From Deltaproteobacteria bacterium UBA6106 (GTDB lineage: Bacteria > Desulfobacterota > Syntrophorhabdia > Syntrophorhabdales > Syntrophorhabdaceae), in contig DIWM01000032.1 of assembly GCA_002428485.1 (NCBI GenBank), positions 15,951 to 57,944 on the forward strand: a stretch of 41,994 nucleotides of DNA, in the 5' to 3' direction. The notes beneath the pieces are model-generated. The model ran no database searches. It saw only the letters and a list, made by a program, of their open reading frames with translations, and was not told where the DNA came from. Positions 31,067 through 38,693 of this stretch are shown in pieces. A program made the position numbers and the translations under genes. How positions within the stretch are numbered: position 1 is the first letter of the stretch; the number at the start of each line of letters is the position of its first letter.

Positions 31067-32137
31067 CTATCGGATCGTAAGGGTATCTTTTCTGATCTTT
31101 GTCATGATCTGCGGTTCCCGGGCAGTTAAAAGCACCATGTCTTCCAGCCTGACGCCGCCAAGTTCCGGGATATAGATGCCCGGCTCTATGGTCACCACCA
31201 TGTTTTCTTCGAATACCCCTTCGCCGCCGCTGTTGATCGCAGGAGCTTCATGAACTGCTATGCCGACCCCGTGTCCGGTGCCGTGTCCGAAGAAGTCGCC
31301 ATAACCGGCATCTTTGATGAATCCCCGGACCATACCGTCGAGCTCCCTGATGGAGAGGCCCACTTTAATGTTTGCCAGGGCAAAGATTCTGGCGTTATTA
31401 ACAACAGAGAATACTTCCTCCAGCTTATTATTTGTTTTGCCTATCGATATCGTGCATGTTTCGTCGCTGCAGTACCCGTTCACCTGGGCGCCAAAATCGA
31501 TAATGACCGTCTCTCCCCCCATGATCGGCTTGTCTGTCGGCTCAGCATGCGGAAGCGCTGCCCTCGGCCCCGAGGCAACGATCGTATTAAAAGAGGGGCA
31601 ATCGGCCCCAAACCTCCTCATGGTGAAATCAAGGTCGTTAGCGACCTCTTTTTCTGTCTTACCTGGATGAAGTCTTTGAAGAACCTCTGAGAAAGCGCCG
31701 GTGGCAATCCGGACCGCCTGCATGATAGACTCGATCTCCTCCGGATCCTTGCATTTTCTTATTTCTTCGATCCTGTTGCCCAGAGGCACGAAGAGGATAT
31801 CCTGAAGCGTATCCTTCCATATCTGGTAAATATTAAAGGTCGTATGGAAACTGTCAAAACCCATCTTCTTTATTTCATGCTTTCTGCATAGTTCCAGGAG
31901 GCTTTGCTTCAAAAGTTTCGTCTCCACGACCTGTATACCCTGCGTTGCTTCCCGCGCATACGTTATGTACCTGAAGTCCGTCAGGAGGAACAGCCCCTTG
32001 CGGGTAACGACAAGCGTCCCCTCAGAACCCCTGTATCCTGTCAGGTAGAAGATATTTTCCATACCTCTTAGAACGCAGGCATCCAGATCCATGTCCTCAA
32101 TGATATTGAGAACCATTGCAATCCTGTTGTCTCTCAT
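31067..32137 (-). CDS. M24 metallopeptidase (Xaa-Pro aminopeptidase-like)
   Basis: 356 residues. The N-terminal creatinase-like domain (NIFYLTGYRGSEGTLVVTRKG) precedes the pita-bread catalytic domain. Metal ligands are visible: Asp in VIIDFGAQVNGY and SDETCTIS, His in FGHGTGHGVGIAVHE, Glu in VVTIEPGIYIP and Glu in GVRLEDMVLLT. It cleaves N-terminal residues before proline. It sits just after a small TPR gene (4-bp gap) and upstream of efp, a common pairing in bacteria. Confidence 0.93.
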   Translation of the reverse strand: MRDNRIAMVLNIIEDMDLDACVLRGMENIFYLTGYRGSEGTLVVTRKGLFLLTDFRYITYAREATQGIQVVETKLLKQSLLELCRKHEIKKMGFDSFHTTFNIYQIWKDTLQDILFVPLGNRIEEIRKCKDPEEIESIMQAVRIATGAFSEVLQRLHPGKTEKEVANDLDFTMRRFGADCPSFNTIVASGPRAALPHAEPTDKPIMGGETVIIDFGAQVNGYCSDETCTISIGKTNNKLEEVFSVVNNARIFALANIKVGLSIRELDGMVRGFIKDAGYGDFFGHGTGHGVGIAVHEAPAINSGGEGVFEENMVVTIEPGIYIPELGGVRLEDMVLLTAREPQIMTKIRKDTLTIR

Positions 32138-32141
32138 GTTC

Positions 32142-32354
32142 TTACCAGATCTTCTTATTCAGAACTTTTTTAAATCCGGTGGTTTTACCTTTTGCCTTCA
32201 ATTCCTTTTTAAGGGTCGCACGTCTTTGCCTGTATACATCATTGGAAGGCTCTTTCCTGATAAGTTCGTCGTAAATGCCTATGGCTGTTTCTATATATCC
32301 CTGCTGCAGATATATGTCTGCAAGGGTTGGAGACAAGATATTCTGGTGATCCAT
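32142..32354 (-). CDS. Small TPR-like protein
   Basis: 70 residues with one TPR-like helix pair (ADIYLQQGYIETAIGIYDEL, then NDVYRQRRATLKKEL) and a basic C-terminus. It is the first gene of the M24-peptidase/efp/tmk/holB/ricT/metG operon. There is no Shine-Dalgarno and a promoter-like -10 ends 7 nt before the ATG. The function is unknown; short TPR proteins are common before this peptidase gene. Confidence 0.7.
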   Translation of the reverse strand: MDHQNILSPTLADIYLQQGYIETAIGIYDELIRKEPSNDVYRQRRATLKKELKAKGKTTGFKKVLNKKIW

Positions 32355-32361
32355 AGGGGAT

Positions 32362-32390
32362 AGTTAAAAGAATATCGCCGTAAAAATCAA
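32362..32390 (-). promoter_or_regulatory. Candidate promoter of the TPR-M24-efp operon
   Basis: TTGATT (32385-32390) and TTAACT (32362-32367) with a 17-bp spacer on the minus strand. The -10 is weak, but its end lies 7 nt from the ATG, matching the leaderless spacing seen at other operon heads. Confidence 0.35.
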
Positions 32391-32407
32391 GCTAAATCGT
32401 ATATATA

Positions 32408-32440
32408 TGGCTCATGGCTCATGACTCACAGCTCGTGGCA
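32408..32440. repeat. AGCTCATGGC-type repeat after yqeC
   Basis: GGCTCATGGCTCATGACTCA then CAGCTCGTGGC, between the 3' end of the yqeC operon and the promoter of the TPR operon. Confidence 0.6.
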
Positions 32441-32454
32441 AATTATTGTAAACA

Positions 32455-33180
32455 CTAAGTTATTTGCGTTTTGTAGAATATTCCGAAAGGTATGCAGGAG
32501 GTGATGACCTCCCTTGCCGGCATTGTCTCCAGCAACGCCCCGGCAAGCTTCAGCGCTTCACCTCTTGATGCCGGCGCATCAAACTTGTTCAAGACGATGG
32601 TGCATCTCTGCTCGTCGACATCTTTTAATAAGGCATCCCGCGAGAAAAAACGTAAAAACAGATCGGGCCCGATAATCTCGTCAGGGCTTATCGCTGTTCT
32701 GTCACAGAAGAGTTCCCTTCTGAAGACCTTTTCCCTGACCGTGCCGTAGAGGCTGTCAAGGCCTGCTATAACATATATTGACTCTGAACGGGGCGGTATT
32801 ACCGGTTCATATTCTGCGGGGTACTTCAGGGGCAGCCTTTTCGAGCCGTCGGCCTCTATGAGGACAAGATCAAAGAGCTCGCCCAATATGTCGATTTCGT
32901 CAAATGTGATCCCTGTTAGCTTGCCGTTCTCGAGTGACCTTCCTATCCTGAGATATGATGGCATGCCAGGCCCGTTATGAAGACATGTCTTTTCGGTAAG
33001 GATATAGGGTTCTTTTACAAAGATTTTTGTTGTTGTTGTGAGCGCAACCCTTTTACCTCGTTTTACCGCCCCGGCCGCGAGGTATTCGATAAGGCTTGTT
33101 TTACCGCCGGCGCCGACAAATGCCACGAACTTTTTATCGAGGATGTCGTTGAGAGGGTTAATCCTTTGAATGCGCAACAT
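32455..33180 (-). CDS. yqeC: YqeC family protein (selenium-dependent hydroxylase accessory)
   Basis: 241 residues. The P-loop-like VAFVGAGGKTSLIEYLA, TTTTKIFVKE, FDLVLIEADGSKRLPLKYP and CTIVLNKFDAP blocks match YqeC, linked by comparative genomics to selenium-dependent molybdenum hydroxylases. No selenium or hydroxylase genes are in the window, so the link is only by family. The start overlaps the DUF2007 gene by 23 bp. It is the last gene of the queD operon. Confidence 0.87.
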   Translation of the reverse strand: MLRIQRINPLNDILDKKFVAFVGAGGKTSLIEYLAAGAVKRGKRVALTTTTKIFVKEPYILTEKTCLHNGPGMPSYLRIGRSLENGKLTGITFDEIDILGELFDLVLIEADGSKRLPLKYPAEYEPVIPPRSESIYVIAGLDSLYGTVREKVFRRELFCDRTAISPDEIIGPDLFLRFFSRDALLKDVDEQRCTIVLNKFDAPASRGEALKLAGALLETMPAREVITSCIPFGIFYKTQIT

Positions 33181-33409
33181 ACGGAAGAGATCTTATCCTT
33201 TTAATGATCACGAGGGCCCTGTCTTTATCGCGTTCCATAACGGAAAGCGATGCATAACCCTTCTGGAGTATGAAAAGGCCATCATACGCCGTATCTTTAT
33301 ATTCTTTGATGATATGACCGATGCCTTCTTTGTCGAGAGCATCCCTGATCATGTCCATCTCAAAGATGCTCTCAATAACGTGAACCTTAACCCATTTATT
33401 TGGGTGCAT
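33158..33409 (-). CDS. DUF2007-like small protein
   Basis: 83 residues. It reads like a DUF2007 signal-transducing-type domain: WVKVHVIESIFEMDMIRDAL at the start, an IKEYKDTAYDGLFI middle and a dense ERDKDRALVIIKRI helix. The family often senses unknown ligands; no partner is evident. It overlaps the lipoprotein gene by 14 bp and yqeC by 23 bp. Confidence 0.65.
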   Translation of the reverse strand: MHPNKWVKVHVIESIFEMDMIRDALDKEGIGHIIKEYKDTAYDGLFILQKGYASLSVMERDKDRALVIIKRIRSLPYVAHSKD

Positions 33410-33854
33410 TTCCTTTCTGAGGTGTGGTTTTTTCCGCTGGTCCTACCCAGATCTCAACCTCGGTCTGGAAAGCGCCGCGCGACATTTTTATATTGCAGGT
33501 CTTGTCTTCTTTCTGATAGTTGAGCACCACGTCTTTGTAGCGGAAACTGTTGATGTACCTCCATCCGTTTTTTGCCATATTGATCTTGAAATAGTTTTCG
33601 AGGGACTGCATCTCTACGTTGCCCTTAAAAAACATTACCCCTGCCCTCATGGAGGGATTTTCGTAAATAAAACTATTCTCAGGTACATAGGTCAGTTCTT
33701 TCGGAACGGGGATGTCCGGAAAGCCGTAGAAGGCCTGGTTGAGCGCTTCCTGTCTGGGCTGAGCCGCTTCCTCGGAAGTCTTGGATCCCTTGAACATTGC
33801 GCATCCTGAGAATGTCAGCAACATAATAAACGATAGAATGAAAATCTTCTTCAT
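33396..33854 (-). CDS. Putative lipoprotein in the queD-folE2 operon
   Basis: 152 residues. A signal peptide with a lipobox (LLTFSGC, Cys at about residue 18) predicts a lipid-anchored periplasmic or outer-membrane protein. The middle repeats a beta-strand-rich pattern (GVMFFKGNVEMQSLENYFKI; YKDVVLNYQKEDKTCNIKMS) seen in unnamed deltaproteobacterial lipoproteins. The start overlaps folE2 by 4 bp. The function is unknown. Confidence 0.75.
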   Translation of the reverse strand: MKKIFILSFIMLLTFSGCAMFKGSKTSEEAAQPRQEALNQAFYGFPDIPVPKELTYVPENSFIYENPSMRAGVMFFKGNVEMQSLENYFKINMAKNGWRYINSFRYKDVVLNYQKEDKTCNIKMSRGAFQTEVEIWVGPAEKTTPQKGNAPK

Positions 33855-34642
33855 GTCTTCCCTCCCTCATTTTTTCTTTCGAGATACGCATATGCACTAT
33901 GGTTGTGGATGCTCTCGAAATTTTCAGCCTCTATGGCAAACCACGTGATATTTGTATCCTTTGACAACATCTCCGCAATATCCCTTACTACATCTTCGAC
34001 GAATTTTGGGTTTTCAAACGCCTTTTCAGTAATGTACTTTTCGTCTTCTCTCTTAAGAATAGAGTATACATCAGTGCTCGCACAACTTTCTATGATATTG
34101 ATCATGTCTTCGATCCAGAAAAATTTTTTAAAGCTCACGTCCAGCTTTGCCATCCCCCTCTGGTTGTGCGCCCCGTATTGACTGATCTCTTTCGAACAGG
34201 GGCACAAGGTGTTGATAGGCACGGAAACGGATACGATAAATTTTTTCATCCTGCTTTGGTCATCCATGAAGCCTGAAAAGCCGCAGTGGTACTCGAGAAA
34301 GCTCTGGGTCTTCGAGACCGGCGCCTCCTTTTTCATAAAATAGGGAAATCTTACGACCATATGGGCGGATTCAGCGTTGAGCCTCTCTTTCATCTCCCTT
34401 AGTATGCCGGGGAAGTTCCTCATGTTGATCATGTTCTTGTTTTCGTGGAGAATCTCGACAAACCTGCTCATATGGGTGCCTTTATAATTATGAGGGAGGT
34501 TGACATACATGTCTATGGTCGCGATGGTGTGCTGAAAGCCGTTTGCTTTGTCCATTACGATGATCGGGTACTTGACATTCTTTACACCGACCTTGTCGAT
34601 CTCTATCTTTCTCGTGTCTTCCATGCTCTGAACATCTATCAT
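33851..34642 (-). CDS. folE2: GTP cyclohydrolase FolE2 (type IB)
   Basis: 263 residues. It converts GTP to 7,8-dihydroneopterin triphosphate without the zinc-only FolE fold. The catalytic Cys lies in NTLCPCSKEIS, with QYGAHNQRG after it and the C-terminal FENPKFVEDVVRD and NFESIHNHSAYA blocks. The start is set at the ATG 34642 (MIDVQSMEDTRKI) because AAGG lies 5 nt upstream, overlapping the queD stop, and the family begins this way; the frame is open to 34669. With queD it feeds queuosine/preQ0 or folate synthesis. Confidence 0.95.
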   Translation of the reverse strand: MIDVQSMEDTRKIEIDKVGVKNVKYPIIVMDKANGFQHTIATIDMYVNLPHNYKGTHMSRFVEILHENKNMINMRNFPGILREMKERLNAESAHMVVRFPYFMKKEAPVSKTQSFLEYHCGFSGFMDDQSRMKKFIVSVSVPINTLCPCSKEISQYGAHNQRGMAKLDVSFKKFFWIEDMINIIESCASTDVYSILKREDEKYITEKAFENPKFVEDVVRDIAEMLSKDTNITWFAIEAENFESIHNHSAYAYLERKNEGGKT

Positions 34643-34649
34643 GTCTGCC

Positions 34650-35018
34650 TTAGATACCATATGCCGCATACGCCTTCTCTGATTCCCACACCCTGACCTC
34701 TTTCAGAGAAATGTTCTCCTCCCTGATAATTTTTTGAATCTCCTCGTAGACATACATCGAGATATATTCTGCCGAGCTTGCCCTTTCAGCAAAAAAGCTG
34801 ATCTCATTAAGGTATTTATGATCAAGCCTTTCCAGGACATCGTGGAGGTATCCTTTGATGGTCTTGAAATCCACAAGGAGGCCGTCATCGCCAAGTTTTT
34901 CACCTGCAACAAGGACTTCGACAACAAAATTGTGTCCATGAAGCTCTTCACACTTTCCCTGGTACCCTTCCAGCCGGTGGGCAGCAGCAAAGGAATCTTT
35001 GACGCTCAGAGTAAACAT
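34650..35018 (-). CDS. queD: 6-carboxytetrahydropterin synthase QueD
   Basis: 122 residues. It acts after GTP cyclohydrolase on the way to preQ0/queuosine. Zinc His residues lie in SFAAAHRLEGYQG and LHGHNF, and the catalytic Cys is in KCEELHGH. I start it at the third codon of the open frame (ATG 35018, MFTLSVKDSF) because the first ATG (35024) directly abuts the -10 box at 35025-35030 and could not be transcribed from that promoter. The family also begins MF.LTV. The mRNA would be leaderless. Confidence 0.93.
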   Translation of the reverse strand: MFTLSVKDSFAAAHRLEGYQGKCEELHGHNFVVEVLVAGEKLGDDGLLVDFKTIKGYLHDVLERLDHKYLNEISFFAERASSAEYISMYVYEEIQKIIREENISLKEVRVWESEKAYAAYGI

Positions 35019-35024
35019 GGACAT

Positions 35025-35053
35025 AATCTATCGTCTGGGGCGTTTAAAGTCAA
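35025..35053 (-). promoter_or_regulatory. queD promoter placed for a leaderless mRNA
   Basis: TTGACT (35048-35053), a 17-bp spacer, then TAGATT (35025-35030), which abuts ATGTCCATG. The second ATG lies 6 nt after the -10 box, where transcription should begin. Confidence 0.6.
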
Positions 35054-35149
35054 TAGAAAGAGCCGGGAGGAGAAGCGGGGAAGTGGAGAGCTCCCGATGC
35101 TCATCCTTCCTTTGACCACTAAGAACTGTCGGTTTTAGACGATGGTTGG

Positions 35150-35797
35150 TTATTTTTGTTTCTTGACGGCCTTCTTTATGATCACAAATCCGTTTGCCGG
35201 ACCTGGAACAGCGCCTTCTACGAGAAGTATGTTCGTGTCGCTTCGTACATCTACGACCTTCAGGTTTTGTACCGTCACCTTTTTTGCGCCCATATGTCCC
35301 GGCATCTTCATGCCTCTCATGGTTCTGCCGGGGGTCATGTTCTGACCTATTGAACCGCCATGTCTGAAGAACTCGTGGCTGCCCCGCGAAGCCGGAGCCC
35401 CGTGGAAGCCATGCCTCTTTATCACGCCTGCGAAGCCCTTTCCTTTCGAGGTGCCGGTAATATCAACGAATTCCCCGGGCTCAAATATTTCAACGGAAAA
35501 GGTCGAACCCACATCCTGTGCCTCCAGATCTTCGGGGGTGACCCTGAATTCCCGTAGTATTTTTGCAGGTTTTGCGGATACTTTATTAAAATGTCCCATG
35601 AGGGGCTTATTGACGCGCTGTACCTTCTGGATCTCTTCGAAGCCGCACTGGAGGGCGGCATATCCTTCTTTTTCAGGGTTTTTTTTCTGCACAACATAAC
35701 AGGGCCCTGCCTGTATCACTGTAACGGGTATCATGCCGCCGTGCTCATCGAATATCTCGGTCATACCGATCTTTTTTCCTATAAGTCCGATTCCCAT
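35150..35797 (-). CDS. rplC: 50S ribosomal protein L3, outside the S10 operon
   Basis: 215 residues, full length. The N-terminus IGLIGKKIGMTEIFDE and the GSIGQNMTPGR loop with the Gln methylated by PrmB in E. coli are present, along with SRGSHEFFRHGGSIGQ. rplC normally lies between rpsJ and rplD. Here its upstream neighbour is a divergent HDOD gene and its downstream neighbour is queD, with its own promoter and GGAGGT Shine-Dalgarno. Whether a second L3 gene exists elsewhere cannot be seen. Confidence 0.97.
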   Translation of the reverse strand: MGIGLIGKKIGMTEIFDEHGGMIPVTVIQAGPCYVVQKKNPEKEGYAALQCGFEEIQKVQRVNKPLMGHFNKVSAKPAKILREFRVTPEDLEAQDVGSTFSVEIFEPGEFVDITGTSKGKGFAGVIKRHGFHGAPASRGSHEFFRHGGSIGQNMTPGRTMRGMKMPGHMGAKKVTVQNLKVVDVRSDTNILLVEGAVPGPANGFVIIKKAVKKQK

Positions 35798-35821
35798 TGC
35801 TGCACCTCCAAAAAGTATAAC

Positions 35822-35850
35822 AGCATATTAGAAAACGCTTTCAAAGTCAA
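35822..35850 (-). promoter_or_regulatory. rplC promoter
   Basis: TTGACT (35845-35850) and TATGCT (35822-35827) with a 17-bp spacer on the minus strand. The leader of about 18 nt contains a good GGAGGT Shine-Dalgarno. Confidence 0.7.
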
Positions 35851-35929
35851 GTTCTTTGATATTTTCCCGGTTTTTTACAAAAAAAGCTTAATTTTTCAGT
35901 GATTTGTTCGAAAAGTTATTTAGATTGCC

Positions 35930-36742
35930 ATGATGAACCTAACTGTTCGAGACACCCTGCTGCAGAAGGCCACTGATTTAAAGATCATCCCTACGCTGAA
36001 TGGTATAATCAACAAGGTATTCCATATCCTGGGCAACAAAAATTCGTCTTTTAATGATCTCTGCGATGTTGTGCAATACGATCAGGCCATCTCGTCAAAG
36101 ATCATCAGCATTGCCAACTCGGCTTATTACAGCAGGGGAGTTGAGATCTTCCACCTCCAGCGCGCCATGCTTACCATAGGTTTTGAAGAGATCAAGGGCA
36201 TTGTGACAGCCCTTTTGTTTATGGATAATATCCTGAAAAAGCTCAAGTTAAAGGAAGAGGACCTCTTCAGCCTCTGGAAACACTCCATCGAGGTTGCCTG
36301 CGCCGCCAAGATCCTTTCGGAAAGGATGCTCGTTGAAGATCCTCCGAAAGCATACACGGTGTCGCTGCTCCACGATATCGGGAAGATCGTCTTTTATCTC
36401 GGTGTCGAGAACTACGGGGCTTTGCTCCGTGACGCGGAGATGAACAGACAGGATGTAAGCGTCCTGGAAAAGCAAAGGTTCGGCATAGACCACCAGGAGG
36501 CAGGGTATATCATCTCCGTAAAGTGGAAGTTCCCTGAAGATTTTGCGTATGCCATCCGCTATCACCACGAAAAGGGGGATACCGGCAAATACGTATCTCT
36601 TGTCAACATGGTGAAAGCTGCCGACCAGTTCTTTCTTTCTCCCGGGGACGTCAACACAACCGAGGGCCTTATCCTCCAGAAAGAAAGAGGTCGTATTACC
36701 CGTGAGATGGAAAAGATCATAAACTTTTTACAGCTGGTATAG
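35930..36742 (+). CDS. HDOD-domain signalling protein
   Basis: 270 residues. An HDOD domain (a degenerate HD-type output or signalling domain) spans most of the length: LCDVVQYDQAISSKIISIAN, YYSRGVEIFHLQRAMLTIG, LWKHSIEVACAAKILSERM, AYTVSLLHDIGKIVFYLG and FAYAIRYHHEK. An HD-like pair is retained (LLHDIGK). There is no Shine-Dalgarno; TAGATT lies 3 nt before the first ATG and 6 nt before the adjacent second ATG (35933), so this may also be leaderless, with a poor -35. A hybrid kinase gene follows 1 bp later. Confidence 0.87.
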   Translation: MMNLTVRDTLLQKATDLKIIPTLNGIINKVFHILGNKNSSFNDLCDVVQYDQAISSKIISIANSAYYSRGVEIFHLQRAMLTIGFEEIKGIVTALLFMDNILKKLKLKEEDLFSLWKHSIEVACAAKILSERMLVEDPPKAYTVSLLHDIGKIVFYLGVENYGALLRDAEMNRQDVSVLEKQRFGIDHQEAGYIISVKWKFPEDFAYAIRYHHEKGDTGKYVSLVNMVKAADQFFLSPGDVNTTEGLILQKERGRITREMEKIINFLQLV

Positions 36743-36743
36743 T

Positions 36744-38693
36744 ATGAGAAGAGGCGACCTCAAATCTGAATCATTAAAAGTGCAATGGAATTTTTATGAG
36801 AGGGCTGTCAATAACTATTCCATTATCATGCGGATCATGAACGGCATCGACAGCAGCGAAGGCCTCATCAAGCGCATTCCGAAGGTGTTTGTGGAAGAAT
36901 CATTTTTCGATATGTGCAAGGTTGTCCTGGAGGAAAACGGTGCAACCCGCGAGGGTTTCTACAGCATAGACGGCACAGAGGACGATATAGACGGCAGCAG
37001 CGTCCTGATGAAAAATGCCGACTGTACTGCGCCGGTAATCATAGACGATGCATTCGGATACGGTGTTGTTTACATGTATCCCCTCAGGCAGGGCATCAGG
37101 ACCATCGGTTTTATGCTCCTTGGCAAAAAATACTATATGGATATCGAGCTGAGGTTCCTGAGGGAGCTGGAGATCGTCTGTGAGATCTATAATAAAGCCC
37201 TGATATTGAATACTGATGGTCATTATCTTCAACAGGATAACGAGGGAAAGACCACTTTTGAGCATATCGTGGACGGATTCCCCGATGCCTTCATGCTTGT
37301 TGATAAGGATGGTTTTGTCTGTTATGTCAATGAAAAGGCGAAGAATGAATTTGAGACACAAAAAGGTTTCCTCACGGGTGAAAGGATCGATAAAATCATC
37401 CCCGGTGTGACCGACGCACTCTTCGGAAAAAATGGCCTGTTCTGCAGAGAAGTGATCTATAAATCCGGCAATGCATATAAGATATTCACGATAGAGAGCT
37501 TTCCTGTTCATGCAGATAAAGGAAACGGGGGGTTATGGGGCGTTGTTTTTAAGGATGTCGCAGAACAGGCGATCGGAAAAGAAGAGCACCTGCTGCGCGA
37601 AAAGATGGGCAGCGTGGGGATGCTCGCCGGAGGTATCGCCCATGATTTCAACAACCTTTTAACGGGGGTATTGGGGTACTCTTCGTTGATGAAAAATTTT
37701 CTCGCCGACAATCCGGCCTTATTCAGGTACGCAGAGGCGATTGAGCATTCCGCGCAGAGGGCTTCCAAGCTGACGCAGCATCTGCTCAATTTTTCAAGGA
37801 GGCAAAGAAAGACAACCGGTATCGTTCTTCTCAACGATCTCCTCGAGGATATTATGTATCTGTTGAAGGAAAGTTTTAAAGAGATAGAGATCGAAAAGTT
37901 CTTCGATCCTGCCATACCTCCTATTAAGGGAGACGAAACGGAGCTTCAGAATGTTTTTCTTAATCTCTTTGTCAACGCGAGAGATGCCATGGAAGGCAAA
38001 GGTTCTTTACGGGTGAGAACTGAGCGGAGGGACTATGGCAATAGCGGGGAATTTGCCCTTATTGAGATTGAAGACACCGGGACAGGGATCGATGAGAAGA
38101 TGCAGCAAAAGATCTTTGAACCCTATTTTACGACCAAAGGAAGCGCTTCAAACCTGGGCATGGGTTTGTACCTCGTTGATAAGGTTATCAGGGAGCATGG
38201 CGGCTTCATTGAGGTGGAAAGCAGCGAAGAGAAAGGAACAAAATTTTGTCTTCACCTGCCTTTGCCGGCAGGCAGGATAAAGGAAAAAACCACGCAGGAG
38301 CAGGAGCAGGACATTGAGATCATTAAAGGGAAAACCGTTCTTGTTGTCGATGATGAGGAGATAATACGGGAACTTTTGAAAAAAACGCTTACAGATGCCG
38401 GCGTCAGGGTGCTGGAAGCGGGGAACGGCCTGGATTGCCTGAAGATATTTCAGGAACATATTGATGAGGTCGAGGCTATTATTCTCGATATGATCATGCC
38501 CGGGCTGAAGGGTGAAGATATTCTGAAAAAGATCAGGGAGATCCGCTCCGATGTTGTGGTGATCATCGCCAGCGGTTTCATGGGTGACGAACAACGGGTG
38601 AAGCTTAAAGAATATAAACCCGACGGGTTTCTGGATAAGCCTTTTTCGGATAGGGATATTATCAGGTCAGTTGTAAAGACTTTGTCAAAGTAG
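36744..38693 (+). CDS. Hybrid sensor histidine kinase with PAS and receiver domains
   Basis: 649 residues, cytoplasmic. N-terminal region of unknown, possibly GAF-like type (about 1-165), PAS-like domain (about 175-285, IVDGFPDAFMLVDKDGFVCY), HisKA with the phosphorylated His at about 300 (LAGGIAHDFNNLLTGVLGY), HATPase with N-box LFVNARDAMEG, G1 DTGTGID and G2 LGMGLYLVDK. A C-terminal receiver has the phosphoacceptor Asp at about 582 (IILDMIMPGLKGED) and Lys in FLDKPFS. There are no membrane helices, so it senses an internal signal. It starts 1 bp after the HDOD gene and its 3' end overlaps uvrC by 9 bp, tail to tail. Confidence 0.93.
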   Translation: MRRGDLKSESLKVQWNFYERAVNNYSIIMRIMNGIDSSEGLIKRIPKVFVEESFFDMCKVVLEENGATREGFYSIDGTEDDIDGSSVLMKNADCTAPVIIDDAFGYGVVYMYPLRQGIRTIGFMLLGKKYYMDIELRFLRELEIVCEIYNKALILNTDGHYLQQDNEGKTTFEHIVDGFPDAFMLVDKDGFVCYVNEKAKNEFETQKGFLTGERIDKIIPGVTDALFGKNGLFCREVIYKSGNAYKIFTIESFPVHADKGNGGLWGVVFKDVAEQAIGKEEHLLREKMGSVGMLAGGIAHDFNNLLTGVLGYSSLMKNFLADNPALFRYAEAIEHSAQRASKLTQHLLNFSRRQRKTTGIVLLNDLLEDIMYLLKESFKEIEIEKFFDPAIPPIKGDETELQNVFLNLFVNARDAMEGKGSLRVRTERRDYGNSGEFALIEIEDTGTGIDEKMQQKIFEPYFTTKGSASNLGMGLYLVDKVIREHGGFIEVESSEEKGTKFCLHLPLPAGRIKEKTTQEQEQDIEIIKGKTVLVVDDEEIIRELLKKTLTDAGVRVLEAGNGLDCLKIFQEHIDEVEAIILDMIMPGLKGEDILKKIREIRSDVVVIIASGFMGDEQRVKLKEYKPDGFLDKPFSDRDIIRSVVKTLSK

